This document shows, in pieces, positions 22,201 through 36,177 of a stretch of DNA of 64,000 nucleotides (within the stretch, counting starts at the first letter, position 1; every line of letters starts with the position of its first letter). The translations under genes were made by a program, and so were the position numbers. Under the pieces are notes generated by a model. The model saw nothing but the letters and a program-made list of their open reading frames with translations. It did not search any database and was not told where the DNA came from. Origin of the DNA: Sympetrum striolatum (Eukaryota; Arthropoda; Insecta; Odonata; Libellulidae); the NCBI GenBank assembly GCA_947579665.1, contig OX388341.1, positions 7,244,752 to 7,308,751 of the forward strand, given 5' to 3'.

Positions 22201-22455
22201 ATTCCTATAAGTATTGCTAATCATGCATAGAATGATATATTGTGCCAATTAATTTAAGAAATAGTATATTTGTTTTCATGATGATTTTTAACTAAATGAT
22301 TTGTTTATTATTTCTACAGAAAAAGAGAAGAGATATTCTCAATGATGGAGGATAAGACTAAGCTGAAGACAATCATTAGAGAGCATAATGAACTAGGATA
22401 GAAAGTTGGACAAAGGAGGGTATGCAAAACAGAATGAGTCTACTTTAAATTTATT
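19265..22455 (+). repeat. Satellite block copied together with Tigger copy 2
   Basis: Collinear with 5561-8750 at the same 13,704 bp offset as the transposons. It shares private markers such as GAGTCTATTTAAAT just after the element, GCGAATTAATTTATG, AATAATATATATACG and the composite monomer. Few differences were seen, for example GGTCAAATTAGGG at about 7950 against GGTCAAAGGAGGG, and TCAATTATGG at about 21835 against TCAATGATGG. The match ends at about 8750/22455. Confidence 0.9.
20326..20555 (+). repeat. Composite 230 bp monomer with hairpin pair (copy 2)
   Basis: Duplicate of 6622-6851, with the two AGTATTGCTAAATACT hairpins at 20469-20484 and 20501-20516. It also has GAATGAG, so the long frame is closed by TGA. 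Confidence 0.9.
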
Positions 22456-25400
22456 CCTATAAGTATTGCTAATCATGCATAGAATGATATATTGTGCCAA
22501 TTAATTTAAGAAATAGTATATTTGTTTTCATGATGATTTTTAACTAAATGATTTGTTTATTATTTCTACAGAAAAAAAGAAGAGATATTCTAATGATGGA
22601 GGATAAGAGTAAGCTGAAGACAATCATTAGAGAGCAGAATGAACTAGGATAGAAAGTTGGACAAAGTAGGGTATGCAAAACAAAATGAGTCTATTTTAAA
22701 TTTATTCCTATAAGCATTGGTAATCATGTATAGAATGATATATTGTGCCAATTAATTTAAGTAATAGTATATTTGTTTTCATGATGATTTTTAACTAAAT
22801 GATTTGTTTATTATTTCTACAGATAAATTGAAGAGATATTCTCAATGATGGAGGATAAGAGTAAGCTGAAGACAATCATTAGAGAGCAGAATGACCTAGG
22901 TTAGAAAGTTGGACAAAGGAGGGTATGCAAAACAGAATGAGTCTATTTTAAATTTATTCCTATAAGTATTGCGAATCATGCATAGAATGATATATTGTTC
23001 CAATTAATTTAAGAAATAGTATATTTGTTTTCATGATGATTTTTAACTAAATGATTTGTTTATTATTTCTACAGAAAAAGAGAAGAGATATTCTCAATGA
23101 TGGAGGATAAGAGTAAGCTGAAGGCAATCATTGGAGAACATAATCAATCAGGAGACAATGTAGGTCAAAGGAGGGAATGAAAAACAGAATGAGTCTATTT
23201 TAAATTTATTCCTAAAAGTATTGCTAATCATGCATAGAATGATATATTGTGCCAATTAATTTAAGAAATAGTATATTTGTTTTCATGATGAATTTTTTAC
23301 TAAATGATTTGTTTATTATTTCTACAGAAGAAGAGAAGAGATATATCAATGATGGAGGATATGAGTAAGCTGAAGACAATCATTAGAGAGCAGAATGAAC
23401 TAGGATAGAAAGTTGCACAAAGGAGGGTATGCAAAACAGAAAGAGTCTATTTTAAATTTATTCCTATAAGCATTGGTAATCATGCATAGAATGATATATT
23501 GTGCCAATTAATTTAAGTAATAGTATATTTGTTTTCATGATGTTTTTTAACTAAATCATTTGTTTATTATTTCTACAGAAAGAGAGAAGAGATATTCTCA
23601 ATGACGGAGGATAAGAGTAAGCTGAAGACAATCATTAGAGAGCAGAATGAACTAGGATAGAAAGTTGGACAAAGGAGGGTATGCAAAACAGAGTGAGTCT
23701 ATTTTAAATTTATTCCTATAAGTATTGCTAATCCATCATAGAATGATATATTGTGCCAATTAATTTAAGAAATAGTATATTTGTTTTCCTGATGATTTTT
23801 AACGAAATGATTTGTTTATTATTTCTACAGAAAAAGAGAAGAGATATTCTCAATGATGGAGGATAAGAGTATGCTGAAGACAATCATTAGAGAGCAGAAT
23901 GAACTAGGATAGAAAGTTGGACAAAGGAGGGTATGCAAAACAGAGTGAGTCTATTTTAAATTTATTCCTATAAGTATTGCTAATCCATCATAGAATGATA
24001 TATTGTGCCAATTAATTTAAGAAATAGTATATTTGTTTTCATGATGATTTTTTTACTAAATGATTTGTTTATTATTTCTACAGAAGAAGAGAAGAGATAT
24101 CTCAATGATGGAGGATATGAGTAAGCTGAAGACAATCATTAGAGAGCAGAATGAACTAGGATAGAAAGTTGCACAAAGGAGGGTATGCAAAACAGAAAGA
24201 GTCTATTTTAAATTTATTCCTATAAGCATTGGTAATCATGCATAGAATGATATATTGTGCCAATTAATTTAAGTAATAGTATATTTGTTTTCATGATGTT
24301 TTTTAACTAAATCATTTGTTTATTATTTCTACAGAAAGAGAGAAGAGATATTCTCAATGACGGAGGATAAGAGTAAGCTGAAGACAATCATTAGAGAGCA
24401 GAATGAACTAGGATAGAAAGTTGGACAAAGGAGGGTATGCAAAACAGAGTGAGTCTATTTTAAATTTATTCCTATAAGTATTGCTAATCCATCATAGAAT
24501 GATATATTGTGCCAATTAATTTAAGAAATAGTATATTTGTTTTCCTGATGATTTTTAACTAAATGATTTGTTTATTATTTCTACAGAAAAAGAGAAGAGA
24601 TATTCTCAATGATGGAGGATAAGAGTAAGCTAAAGACATTCATTAGAGAGCAGAATGAACTAGGATAGAAAGTTGGACAAAGGAGGGAATGCACAACAGA
24701 ATGAGTCTATTTTAAATTTATTCCTATAAGTATTGCTAATCATGCAAAGAAAGATATATTGTGCCAATTAATTTAAGAAATAGTATATTTGTTATCATGA
24801 TCATTTTTAACTAAATGATTTGTTTATTATTTCTACAGAAAAAGAGAATAGATATTCTCAATGATGGAGGATAAGAGTAAGCTGAAGACAATCATTAGAG
24901 TGCAGAATGAACTAGGATAGAAAGTTGGACAAAGGAGGGTACGCAAAACAGAATGAGTCTCTTTTAAATTTATTCCTATAAGTATTGCTAATCATGCATA
25001 GAATGATATATTGTGCTAATTAATTTAAGTAATAGTATATTTGTTTTCATGATGATTTTTAACTAAATGATATGTTTATTATTTCTACAGAAAAATTGAA
25101 GAGATATTCTCAATGATGGAGGATAAGAGTAAGCTGAAGACAATCATTAGAGAGCAGAATGAACTAGGATAGAAAGTTGGAAAAAGGAGGGTATGCAAAA
25201 CAGAATGAGTCTATTTTAAATTTATTCCTATAAGTATTGCTAATCATGCATAGAATGATATATTGTGCCAATTAATTTAAGAAATAGTATATTTGTTTTC
25301 ATGATGATTTTTAACTAAATAATTTGTTTATTATTTCTACAGAAAAAGAGAAGAGATATTCTCAATGATGGAGGATAAGAGTAAGCTGAAGGCAATCATT

Positions 25401-28300
25401 GGAGAACATAATCAATCAGGAGACAATGTAGGTCAAAGGAGGGAATGCAAAACAGAATGAGTCTATTTTAAATTTATTCCTAAAAGTATTGTGAATCATG
25501 CATAGAATGATATATTGTGCCAATTAATTTAAGAAATAGTATATTTGTTTTCATTAAATTTTTAACTAAAAGATTTGTTTATTATTTCTACAGAAAAAGA
25601 GAAGAGATATTCTCAATGATTGAGGATAAGAGTAAGCTGAAGGCAATCATTGGAGAACATAATCAATCAGGAGACAATGTAGGTCAAAGGAGGGAATGCA
25701 AAACAGAATGAGTCTATTTTAAATTTATTCCTATAAGTATTGCTAATCATGCATAGAATGATATTTTGTGCCAATTAATTTAAGAAATAGTATATTTGTT
25801 TTCATGATGATTTTTTTTACTAAATGATTTGTTTATTATTTCTACATAAAAAGAGAAGAGATATTCTCAATGATGGAGGATAAGAGTAAGCTGAAGACAA
25901 TCATTAGAGAGCAGAATGAACTAGGATAGAAAGTTGGACAAAGGAGGGTATGCAAAACAGAATGAGTCTATTTTAAATTTATTCCTATAAGTATTGCTAA
26001 TCATGCATAGAATGATATATTGTGCCAATTAATTTAAGAAATAGTATATTTGTTTTCAAGATGATTTTTAACTAAATGATTTGTTTATTATTTCTACAGA
26101 AAAAGAGAAGAGATATTCTCAATGATGGAGGATAAGAGTAAGCTGAAGGCAATCATTGCAGAACATAATCAATCAGGAGACAATTGAGGTCAAAGGAGGG
26201 AATGCAAAACAGAATGAGTCTATTTTAAATTTATTCCTAAAAGTATTGCTAATCATGCATAGAATGATATATTGTGCCAATTAATTTAATAAATAGTATA
26301 TTTGTTTTCATGATGATTTTTAACTAAATGATTTGTTTATTATTTCTACAGAAAGAGAGAAGAGATATTCTAAATGATGGAGGATAAGAGTAAGCTGAAG
26401 ACAATCATTAGAGAGCAGAATGAACTAGGATAGAAAGTTGGACAAAGGAGGGTATGCAAAACACAATGAGTCTATTTTAAATTTATTCCTATAAGTATTG
26501 CTAATCATGCATAGAATGATTTATTGTGCCAATTAATTTAAGAAATAGTATATTTGTTTTCATGATGATTTTTTTTACTAAATGATTTGTTTATTATTTC
26601 TACAGAAGAAGAGAAGAGATATTCTCAATGATGGAGGATATGAGTAAGCTGAAGACAATCATTAGAGAGCAGAATGAACTAGGATAGAAAGTTGCACAAA
26701 GGAGGGTATGCATAACAGTAAGAGTCTATTTTAAATTTATTCCTATAAGTATTGCTAATCATGCATAGAATGATATAATGTGCCAATTAATTTAAGTAAT
26801 AGTATATTTGTTTTCATGATGATTTTTAACTAAATGATATGTTTATTATTTCTACAGAAAAAGAGAAGAGATATTCTCAATGATGGAGGATAAGTGTAAG
26901 CCGAAGGCAATCATTGGAGAACATAATCAATCAGGAGACAATGTAGGTCAAAGGAGGGAATGCAAAACAGAATGAGTCTATTTTAAATTTATTCCTAAAA
27001 GTATTGCTAATCATGCATAGAATGATATATTGTGCCAATTAATTTAAGAAATAGTATATTTGGTTTCATGATGATTTTTAACTAAATGATTTGTTTATTA
27101 TTTCTACAGAAGAAGAGAAGAGATATCTCAATGTTGGAGGATAAGAGTAAGCTGAAGACAATCATTAGAGAGCAGAATGAACTAGGATAGAAAGTTGGAC
27201 AAAGGAGGGTATGCAAAACAAAATGAGTCTATTTTAAATTTATTCCTATAAGTATTGCTAATCATGCATAGAATGATATATTGTGCCAATTAATTTAAGA
27301 AATAGTATATTTGTTTTCATGATGATTTTTTTTCCTAAATGATTTGTTTATTATTTCTACAGAAAAAGAGAAGAGATATTCTCAATGATGGAGGATATGA
27401 GTAAGCTGAAGATAATCATTAGAGAGCAGAATGAAGTAGGATAGAAAGTTGCACAAAGGAGGGTATGCAAAACAGAAAGAGTCTATTTTAAATTTATTCC
27501 TATAAGCATTGGTAATCATGCATAGAATGATATATTGTGCCAATTAATTTAAGTAATAGAATATTTGTTTTCATGATGATTTTTAACTAAATGATTTGTT
27601 TATTATTTCTACAGAAAAAAAGAAGAGATATTCTAATGATGGAGGATAAGAGTAAGCTGAAGACAATCATTAGAGAGCAGAATGAACTAGGATAGAAAGT
27701 TGGACAAAGTAGGGTATGCAAAACAAAATGAGTCTATTTTAAATTTATTCCTATAAGCATTGGTAATCATGTATAGAATGATATATTGTGCCAATTAATT
27801 TAAGTAATAGTATATTTGTTTTCATGATGATTTTTAACTAAATGATTTGTTTATTATTTCTACAGAAAAATTGAAGAGATATTCTCAATGATGGAGGATA
27901 AGAGTAAGCTGAAGACAATCATTAGAGAGTAGAATGACCTAGGTTAGAAAGTTGGACAAAGGAGGGTATGCAAAACAGAATGAGTCTATTTTAAATTTAT
28001 TCCTATAAGTATTGCGAATCATGCATAGAATGATATATTGTTCCAATTAATTTAAGAAATAGTATATTTGTTTTCATGATGATTTTTAACTAAATGATTT
28101 TTTTATTATTTCTACAGAAAAAGAGAAGAGATATTCTCAATGATGGAGGATAAGAGTAAGCTGAAGGCAATCATTGGAGAACATAATCAATCAGGAGACA
28201 ATGTAGGTCAAAGGAGGGTATGAAAAACAGAATGAGTCTATTTTAAATTTATTCCTAAAAGTATTGCTAATCATGCATAGAATGATATATTGTGCCAATT
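22456..28300 (+). repeat. Satellite block resembling 9-16 kb
   Basis: After a junction at about 22455-22570 the sequence follows 11.78-15.9 kb with an offset near 10,682 bp. From about 26.6 kb it follows 10.6-11.6 kb with an offset near 15,974 bp. From 27.6 kb it again follows the GAAAAAAAGAAGAG monomer of 11.89 kb. Markers: GAGTCTCTTTT at 24955, GACAATTGAGG at 26179 and AAGTGTAAGCCG at about 26893. It is a mosaic of in-register exchanges. A 64-codon open frame at 25517-25711 arises only because GATGATTTTT became ATTAAATTTTT here; I do not call it a gene. Confidence 0.88.
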
Positions 28301-31300
28301 AATTTAAGAAATAGTATATTTGTTTTCATGATGATTTTTAACTAAATGATTTGTTTATTATTTCTATAGAAAAAGAGAAGAGATATTCTCAATGATGGAG
28401 GATAGTAGTAAGCTGAAGACAATCATTAGAGAGCAGAATGAACTAGGATACAAAGTTGGACAAAGGAGGGTATGCAAAAAAGAATGAGGTTATTTTAAAT
28501 TTATTCCTATAAGTATTGCTAATCATGCATAGAATGATATATTGTGCCAATTAATTTAAGTAATAGTGTATTTGTTTTCATGATGAATTTTAACTAAATG
28601 ATTTGTTTATTATTTCTACAGAAAAAGAGAAGAGATATTCTCAATGATGGAGGATAAGAGTAAGCTGAAGGCAATCATTGGAGAACATAATCAATCAGGA
28701 GACAATGTAGGTCAAAGGAGGGAATGCAAAACAGAATGAGTCTATTTTAAATTTATTACTATAAGTATTGCTAATCATGCATAGAATGATATATTGTGCC
28801 AATTAATTTAAGAAATAGTATATTTGTTTTCATGATGATTTTTTTACTAAATGATTTGTTTATTATTTCTACAGAAGAAGAGAAGAGATATATCAATGAC
28901 GGAGGATATGAGTAAGCTGAAGACAATCATTAGAGAGCAGAATGAACTAGGATAGAAAGTTGCACAAAGGAGGGTATGCAAAACAGAAAGAGTCTATTTT
29001 AAATTTATTCCTATAAGCATTGGTAATCATGCATAGAATGATATATTGTGCCAATTAATTTAAGTAATAGTATATTTGTTTTCATGATGTTTTTTAACTA
29101 AATCATTTGTTTATTATTTCTACAGAAAGAGAGAAGAGATATTCTCAATGACGGAAGATAAGAGTAAGCTGAAGACAATCATTAGAGAGCAGAATGAACT
29201 AGGATAGAAAGTTGGACAAAGGAGGGTATGCAAAACAGAGTGAGTCTATTTTAAATTTATTCCTATAAGTATTGCTAATCCATCATTTAATGATATATTG
29301 TGCCAATTAATTTAAGAAATAGTATATTTGTTTTCCTGATGATTTTTAACGAAATGATTTGTTTATTATTTCTACAGAAAAAGAGAAGAGATATTCTCAA
29401 TGATGGAGGATAAGAGTATGCTGAAGACAATCATTAGAGAGCAGAATGAACTAGGATAGAAAGTTTGACAAAGGAGGTTATGCAAAACAGAGTGAGTCTA
29501 TTTTAAATTTATTCCTATAAGTATTGCTAATCCATCATAGAATGATATATTGTGCCAATTAATTTAAGAAATAGTATATTTGTTTTCATGATGATTTTTT
29601 TACTAAATGATTTGTTTATTATTTCTACAGAAGAAGAGAAGAGATATCTCAATGATGGAGGATATGAGTAAGCTGAAGACAATCATTAGAGAGCAGAATG
29701 AACTAGGATAGAAAGTTGGACAAAGGAGGGTATGCAAAACAGAAAGAGTCTATTTTAAATTTATTCCTATAAGCATCGGTAATCATGCATAGAATGATAT
29801 ATTGTGCCAATTAATTTAAGTAATAGTATATTTGTTTTCATGATGTTTTTTAACTAAATCATTTGTTTATTATTTCTACAGAAAGTGAGAAGAGATATTC
29901 TCAATGACGGAGGATAAGAGTAAGCTGAAGACAATCATTAGAGAGCAGAATGAACTAGGATAGAAAGTTGGACAAAGGAGGGTATGCAAAACAGAGTGAG
30001 TCTATTTTAAATTTATTCCTATAAGTATTGCTAATCCATCATAGAATGATATATTGTGCCAATTAATTTAAGAAATAGTATATTTGTTTTCCTGATGATT
30101 TTTAACTAAATGATTTATTTATTATTTCTACAGAAAAAGAGAAGAGATATTCTCAATGATGGAGGATAAGAGTAAGCTGAAGACATTCATTATAGAGCAG
30201 AATGAACTAGGATAGAAAGTTGGACAAAGGAGGGAATGCACAACAGAATGAGTCTATTTTAAATTTATTCCTATAAGTATTGCTAATCATGCAAAGAAAG
30301 ATATATTGTGCCAATTAATTTAAGAAATAGTATATTTGTTATCATGATCATTTTTAACTAAATGATTTGTTTATTATTTCTACAGAAAAAGAGAATAGAT
30401 ATTCTCAATGATGGAGGATAAGAGTAAGCTGAAGACAATCATTAGAGTGCAGAATGTACTAGGATAGAAAGTTGGACGAAGGACGGTATGCAAAACAGAA
30501 TGAGTCTACTTTATATTTATTCCTATTAGTATTGCTAATCATGCATAGAATGATATATTTTGCCAATTAATTTAAGAAATATTATATTTGTTTTCATGAT
30601 GATTTTTAACTAAATGATTTGTTTATTATTTCTACAGAAAAAGAGAAGAGATATTCTCAATGATGGAGGATAAGAGTAAGCTGAAGACAATCATTAGAGA
30701 GCAGAATGAATTAGAATAGAAAGTTGGACAAAGGAGGATATGCAAAACAAAATGAGTCTATTTTAAATTTATTCCTATAAGTATTGCTAATCATGCATAG
30801 AATGATATATTGTGCCAATTAATTTAAGTAATAGTATATTTGTTTTCATGATGATTTTTAACTAAATGATTTGTTTATTATTTCTACAGAAAAAGAGAAG
30901 AGATATTCTCAATGATGGAGGATAAGAGTATGCTGAAGACAATCATTAGAGAGCAGAATGAACTAGGATAGAAAGTTGGACAAAGGAGGGTATGCAAAAC
31001 ACAATGAGTCTATTTTAAATTTATTCCTATAAGTATTGCTAATCATGCATAGAATGATATATTGTGCCAATTAATTTAAGAAATAGTATATTTGTTTTCA
31101 TGATGATTTTTAACTAAATGATTTGTTTATTATTTCTACAGAAAAAGAGAAGAGATATTCTCAATGATGGAGGATAAGAGTATGCTGAAGACAATCATTA
31201 GAGAGCAGAGTGAACTAGGATAGAAAGTTGGACAATGGAGGGTATGCAAAACAAAATGAGTCTATTTTAAATTTATTCCTATAAGTATTGCTAATCATGC

Positions 31301-32170
31301 ATAGAATGATATATTGTGCCAATTAATTTAAGTTATAGTATATTTGTTTTCATGATGATTTTTAACTAAATGATTTGTTTATTATTTCTACAGAAAAAGA
31401 GAAGAGATATTCTCAATGATGGAGGATAAGAGTAAGCTGAAGACAATCATTAGAGAGCGGAATGAACTAGGATAGAAAGTTGGACAAAGGAGGGTATGCA
31501 AAACAAAATGAGTCTATTTTAAATTTATTCCTATAAGTATTGCTAATCATGCATAGAATGATATATTGTGCCAATTAATTTAAGAAATAGTATATTTATT
31601 TTCATGATGATTTTTTTTAAATGATTTGTTTATTATTTCTACAGAAGAAGAGAAGAGATATTCTCAATGATGGAGGATATGAGTAAGCTGAAGACAATCA
31701 TTAGAGAGCAGAATGAAGTAGGATAGAAAGTTGCACAATGGAGGGCATGCAAAACAGAAAGAGTCTATTTTAAATTTATTCCTATAAGCATTGGTAATCA
31801 TGCATAGAATGATATATTATGCCAATTATTTTAAGTAAAAGTATAACTGTTTTCATGATGATTTTTAACTAAATGATTTGTATATTATTTCTACAGAAAA
31901 ATTGAAGAGATATTCTCAATGATGGAGGATAAGAGTAAGCTGAAGACAATCATTAGAGAACAGAATGAACTAGGATAGGAAGTTGGACAAAGGAGCGTAT
32001 GCAAAACAGAATGAGTCTATTTTAAATTTATTCCAATAAGTATTGCTAATCATGCATAGAATGATATATTGTGCCAATTAATTTAAAAAATAGTATATTT
32101 GTATTCATGATCATTTTTAACTAAATGATTTGTTTATTATTTCTACAGAAAAAGAGAAGAGATATTCTCA

Positions 32171-32311
32171 ATGATGGAGGATATGAGTAAGCTGAAGACA
32201 ATCATTAGAGAGCAGAATGAAGTAGGAAAGAAAGTTGCACAAAGGAGGGTATGCAAAACAGAAAGAGTCTATTTTAAATTTATTCCTATAAGCATTGGTA
32301 ATCATGCATAG
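32171..32311 (+). other. 46-codon open frame in a type C monomer
   Basis: Runs from the double ATG through the whole exon-like part and 31 codons on to TAG in GCATAG. The usual TAG is AAG here (EVGKKVAQRR) and the usual TGA is AGA (KTERVYFKFIPISIGNHA). The second ATG has a purine at -3 and G at +4. An identical-length frame occurs at 34690-34830 in the 2,519 bp duplicate. Charged and basic; no known family is recognised. It could be an exon relic or chance; translation is not shown. Confidence 0.35.
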
Positions 32312-34689
32312 AATGATATATTGTGCCAATTAATTTAAGTAATAGTATATTTGTTTTCATGATGATTTTTAACTAAATGATTTGTTTATTATTTCTACAG
32401 AAAAAGAGAAGAGATATTCTCAATGATGGAGGATAAGAGTATGCTGAAGACAATCATTAGAGAGCAGAATGAGCTTGGATAGAAAGTTGGACAAAGGAGG
32501 GTATGCAAAACACAATGAGTCTATTTTAAATTTATTCCTATAAGTATTGCTAATCATGCATAGAATGATATATTGTGCCAATTAATTTAAGAAATAGTAT
32601 ATTTGTTTTCATGATGATTTTTAACTAAATGATTTGTTTATTATTTCTACAGAAAAAGAGAAGAGATATTCTCAATGATGGAGGATATGAGTAAGATGAA
32701 GACAATCATTAGAGACCAGAATGAACTAGGATAGAAAGTTGGACAAAGGAGGGTATGCAAAACAGAATGAGTCTATTTTAAATTTATTCCTATAAGTATT
32801 GCTAATCATGCATAGAATGATATATTGTGCCAATTAATTTAAGAAATAGTATATTTGTTTTCATGATGATTTTTAACTAAATGATTTGTTCATTATTTCT
32901 ACAGAAAAAGAGAAGAGATATTCTCAATGATGGAGGATAAGAGTATGCTGAAGACAATCATTAGAGAGCAGAATGAACTAGGATAGAAAGTTGGACAAAG
33001 GAGGGTTTGCAAAACAAAATGAGTCTATTTTAAATTTATTCCTATAAGTATTGCTAATCATGCATAGAATGATATATTGTGCCAATTAATTTAAGAAATA
33101 GTATATTTGTCTTCATGATGATTTTTAACTAAATGATTTGTTTATTATTTCTACAGAAAAAGAGAAGAGATATTCTCAATGATGGAGGATAAGAGTATGC
33201 TGAAGACAATCATTAGAGAGCAGAGTGAACTAGGATAGAAAGTTGGACAAAGGAGGGTATGCAAAACAAAATGATTCTATTTTAAATTTATTCCTATAAG
33301 TATTGCTAATCATGCATAGAATGATATATTGTGCCAATTAATTTAAGTTATAGTATATTTGTTTTCATGATGATTTTTAACTAAATGATTTGTTTATTAT
33401 TTCTGCAGAAAAAGAGAAGAGATATTCTCAATGATGGAGGATAAGAGTAAGCTGAAGACAATCATTAGAGAGCAGAATGAACTAGGATAGAAAGTTGGAC
33501 AAAGGAGGGTATGCAAAACAAAATGAGTCTATTTTAAATTTATTCCTATAAGTATTGCTAATCATGCATAGAATGATATATTGTGCCAATTAATTTAAGA
33601 AATAGTATATTTGTCTTCATGATGATTTTTAACTAAATGATTTGTTTATTATTTCTACAGAAAAAGAGAAGAGATATTCTCAATGATGGAGGATAAGAGT
33701 ATGCTGAAGACAATCATTAGAGAGCAGAGTGAACTAGGATAGAAAGTTGGACAAAGGAGGGTATGCAAAACAAAATGATTCTATTTTAAATTTATTCCTA
33801 TAAGTATTGCTAATCATGCATAGAATGATATATTGTGCCAATTAATTTAAGTTATAGTATATTTGTTTTCATGATGATTTTTAACTAAATGATTTGTTTA
33901 TTATTTCTGCAGAAAAAGAGAAGAGATATTCTCAATGATGGAGGATAAGAGTAAGCTGAAGACAATCATTAGAGAGCAGAATGAACTAGGATAGAAAGTT
34001 GGACAAAGGAGGGTATGCAAAACAAAATGAGTCTATTTTAAATTTATTCCTATAAGTATTGCTAATCATGCATAGAATGATATATTGTGCCAATTAATTT
34101 AAGAAATAGTATATTTATTTTCATGATGATTTTTTTTAAATGATTTGTTTATTATTTCTACAGAAGAAGAGAAGAGATATTCTCAATGATGGAGGATATG
34201 AGTAAGCTGAAAACAATCATTAGAGAGCAGAATGAAGTAGGATAGAAAGTTGCACAATGGAGGGCATGCAAAACAGAAAGAGTCTATTTTAAATTTATTC
34301 CTATAAGCATTGGTAATCATGCATAGAATGATATATTATGCCAATTATTTTAAGTAAAAGTATACTTGTTTTCATGATGATTTTTAACTAAATGATTTGT
34401 ATATTATTTCTACAGAAAAATTGAAGAGATATTCTCAATGATGGAGGATAAGAGTAAGCTGAAGACAATCATTAGAGAACAGAATGAACTAGGATAGGAA
34501 GTTGGACAAAGGAGCGTATGCAAAACAGAATGAGTCTATTTTAAATTTATTCCAATAAGTATTGCTAATCATGCATAGAATGATATATTGTGCCAATTAA
34601 TTTAAAAAATAGTATATTTGTATTCATGATCATTTTTAACTAAATGATTTGTTTATTATTTCTACAGAAAAAGAGAAGAGATATTCTCA

Positions 34690-34830
34690 ATGATGGAGGA
34701 TATGAGTAAGCTGAAGACAATCATTAGAGAGCAGAATGAAGTAGGAAAGAAAGTTGCACAAAGGAGGGTATGCAAAACAGAAAGAGTCTATTTTAAATTT
34801 ATTCCTATAAGCATTGGTAATCATGCATAG
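34690..34830 (+). other. 46-codon open frame in a type C monomer, second copy
   Basis: Duplicate of the frame at 32171-32311 with the same GGAAAGAAAG and GAAAGAGTC changes. A third relative beginning at 35446 is broken because CAAAACAG became CAAACAG. Confidence 0.35.
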
Positions 34831-35925
34831 AATGATATATTGTGCCAATTAATTTAAGTAATAGTATATTTGTTTTCATGATGATTTTTAACTAAATGAT
34901 TTGTTTATTATTTCTACAGAAAAAGAGAAGAGATATTCTCAATGATGGAGGATAAGAGTATGCTGAAGACAATCATTAGAGAGCAGAATGAAGTAGGATA
35001 GAAAGTTGCACAATGGAGGGCATGCAAAACAGAAAGAGTCTATTTTAAATTTATTCCTATAAGCATTGGTAATCATTTATAGAATGATATATTATGCCAA
35101 TTATTTTAAGTAAAAGTATATTTGTTTTCATGATGATTTTTAACTAAATGATTTGTATATTATTTCTACAGAAAAATTGAAGAGATATTCTCAATGATGG
35201 AGGATAAGAGTAAGCTGAAGACAATCATTAGAGAACAGAATGAACTAGGATAGGAAGTTGGACAAAGGAGCGTATGCAAAACAGAATGAGTCTATTTTAA
35301 ATTTATTCCAATAAGTATTGCTAATCATGCATAGAATGATATATTGTGGCAATTAATTTAAAAAATAGTATATTTGTATTCATGATCATTTTTAACTAAA
35401 TGATTTGTTTATTATTTCTACAGAAAAAGAGAAGAGATATTCTCAATGATGGAGGATATGAGTAAGCTGAAGACAATCATTAGAGAGCAGAATGAAGTAG
35501 GAAAGAAAGTTGCACAAATGAGGGTATGCAAACAGAAAGAGTCTATTTTAAATTTATTCCTATAAGCATTGGTAATCATGCATAGAATGATATATTGTGC
35601 CAATTAATTTAAGTAATAGTATATTTGTTTTCATGATGATTTTTAACTAAATGATTTGTTTATTATTTCTACAGAAAAATTGAAGAGATATTCTCAATGA
35701 TGGAGGATAAGAGTAAGCTGAACACAATCATTAGAGAGCAGAATGAACTAGGATAGAAAGTTGGACAAAGGAGGGTATCAAATTAGAATGAGTCTATTTT
35801 AAATTTATTCCTATAAGTATTGCTAATCATGCATAGTATGATATTTTGTGCCAATTAATTAAAGAAATAGTATATTTGTTTTCATGATGATTTTTTTACT
35901 AAATGATTTGTTTATTATTTCTACA

Positions 35926-36177
35926 GAAGAAGAGAAGAGATATTCTCAATGATGGAGGATATGAGTAAGCTGAAGACAATCATTAGAGAGCAGAATGAAG
36001 TAGGATAGAAAGTTGGACAAAGGAGGGTATGCAAAACAGAAAGTGTCTATTTTAAATTTATTCCTATAAGCATTGGTAATCATGCATAGAATGATATATT
36101 GTGCCAATTAATTTAAGAAATAGTATATTTGTTTTCATGATGATTTTTAACTAAATGATTTGTTTATTATTTCTATA
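35926..36177 (+). repeat. Representative type C monomer
   Basis: 252 bp. Type C marks are GAAGAAGAG or GAAAAATTG at the start, GATATGAG (EDMS), GAAGTAGG (EVG), often TTGCACAA (VAQ), GAAAGAGTC or GAAAGTGTC in place of GAATGAGTC, and AAGCATTGGTAATC. The marks are spread across the unit, unlike the compact A/B cassette, and mixtures with type A are common. Confidence 0.85.

Noticed and set aside
25517..25711. 64-codon plus-strand frame
   Set aside because: It opens because one monomer lost the usual TGATGA, and it runs through AT-rich intron-like sequence into an ordinary type B unit. Single copy, no family match.
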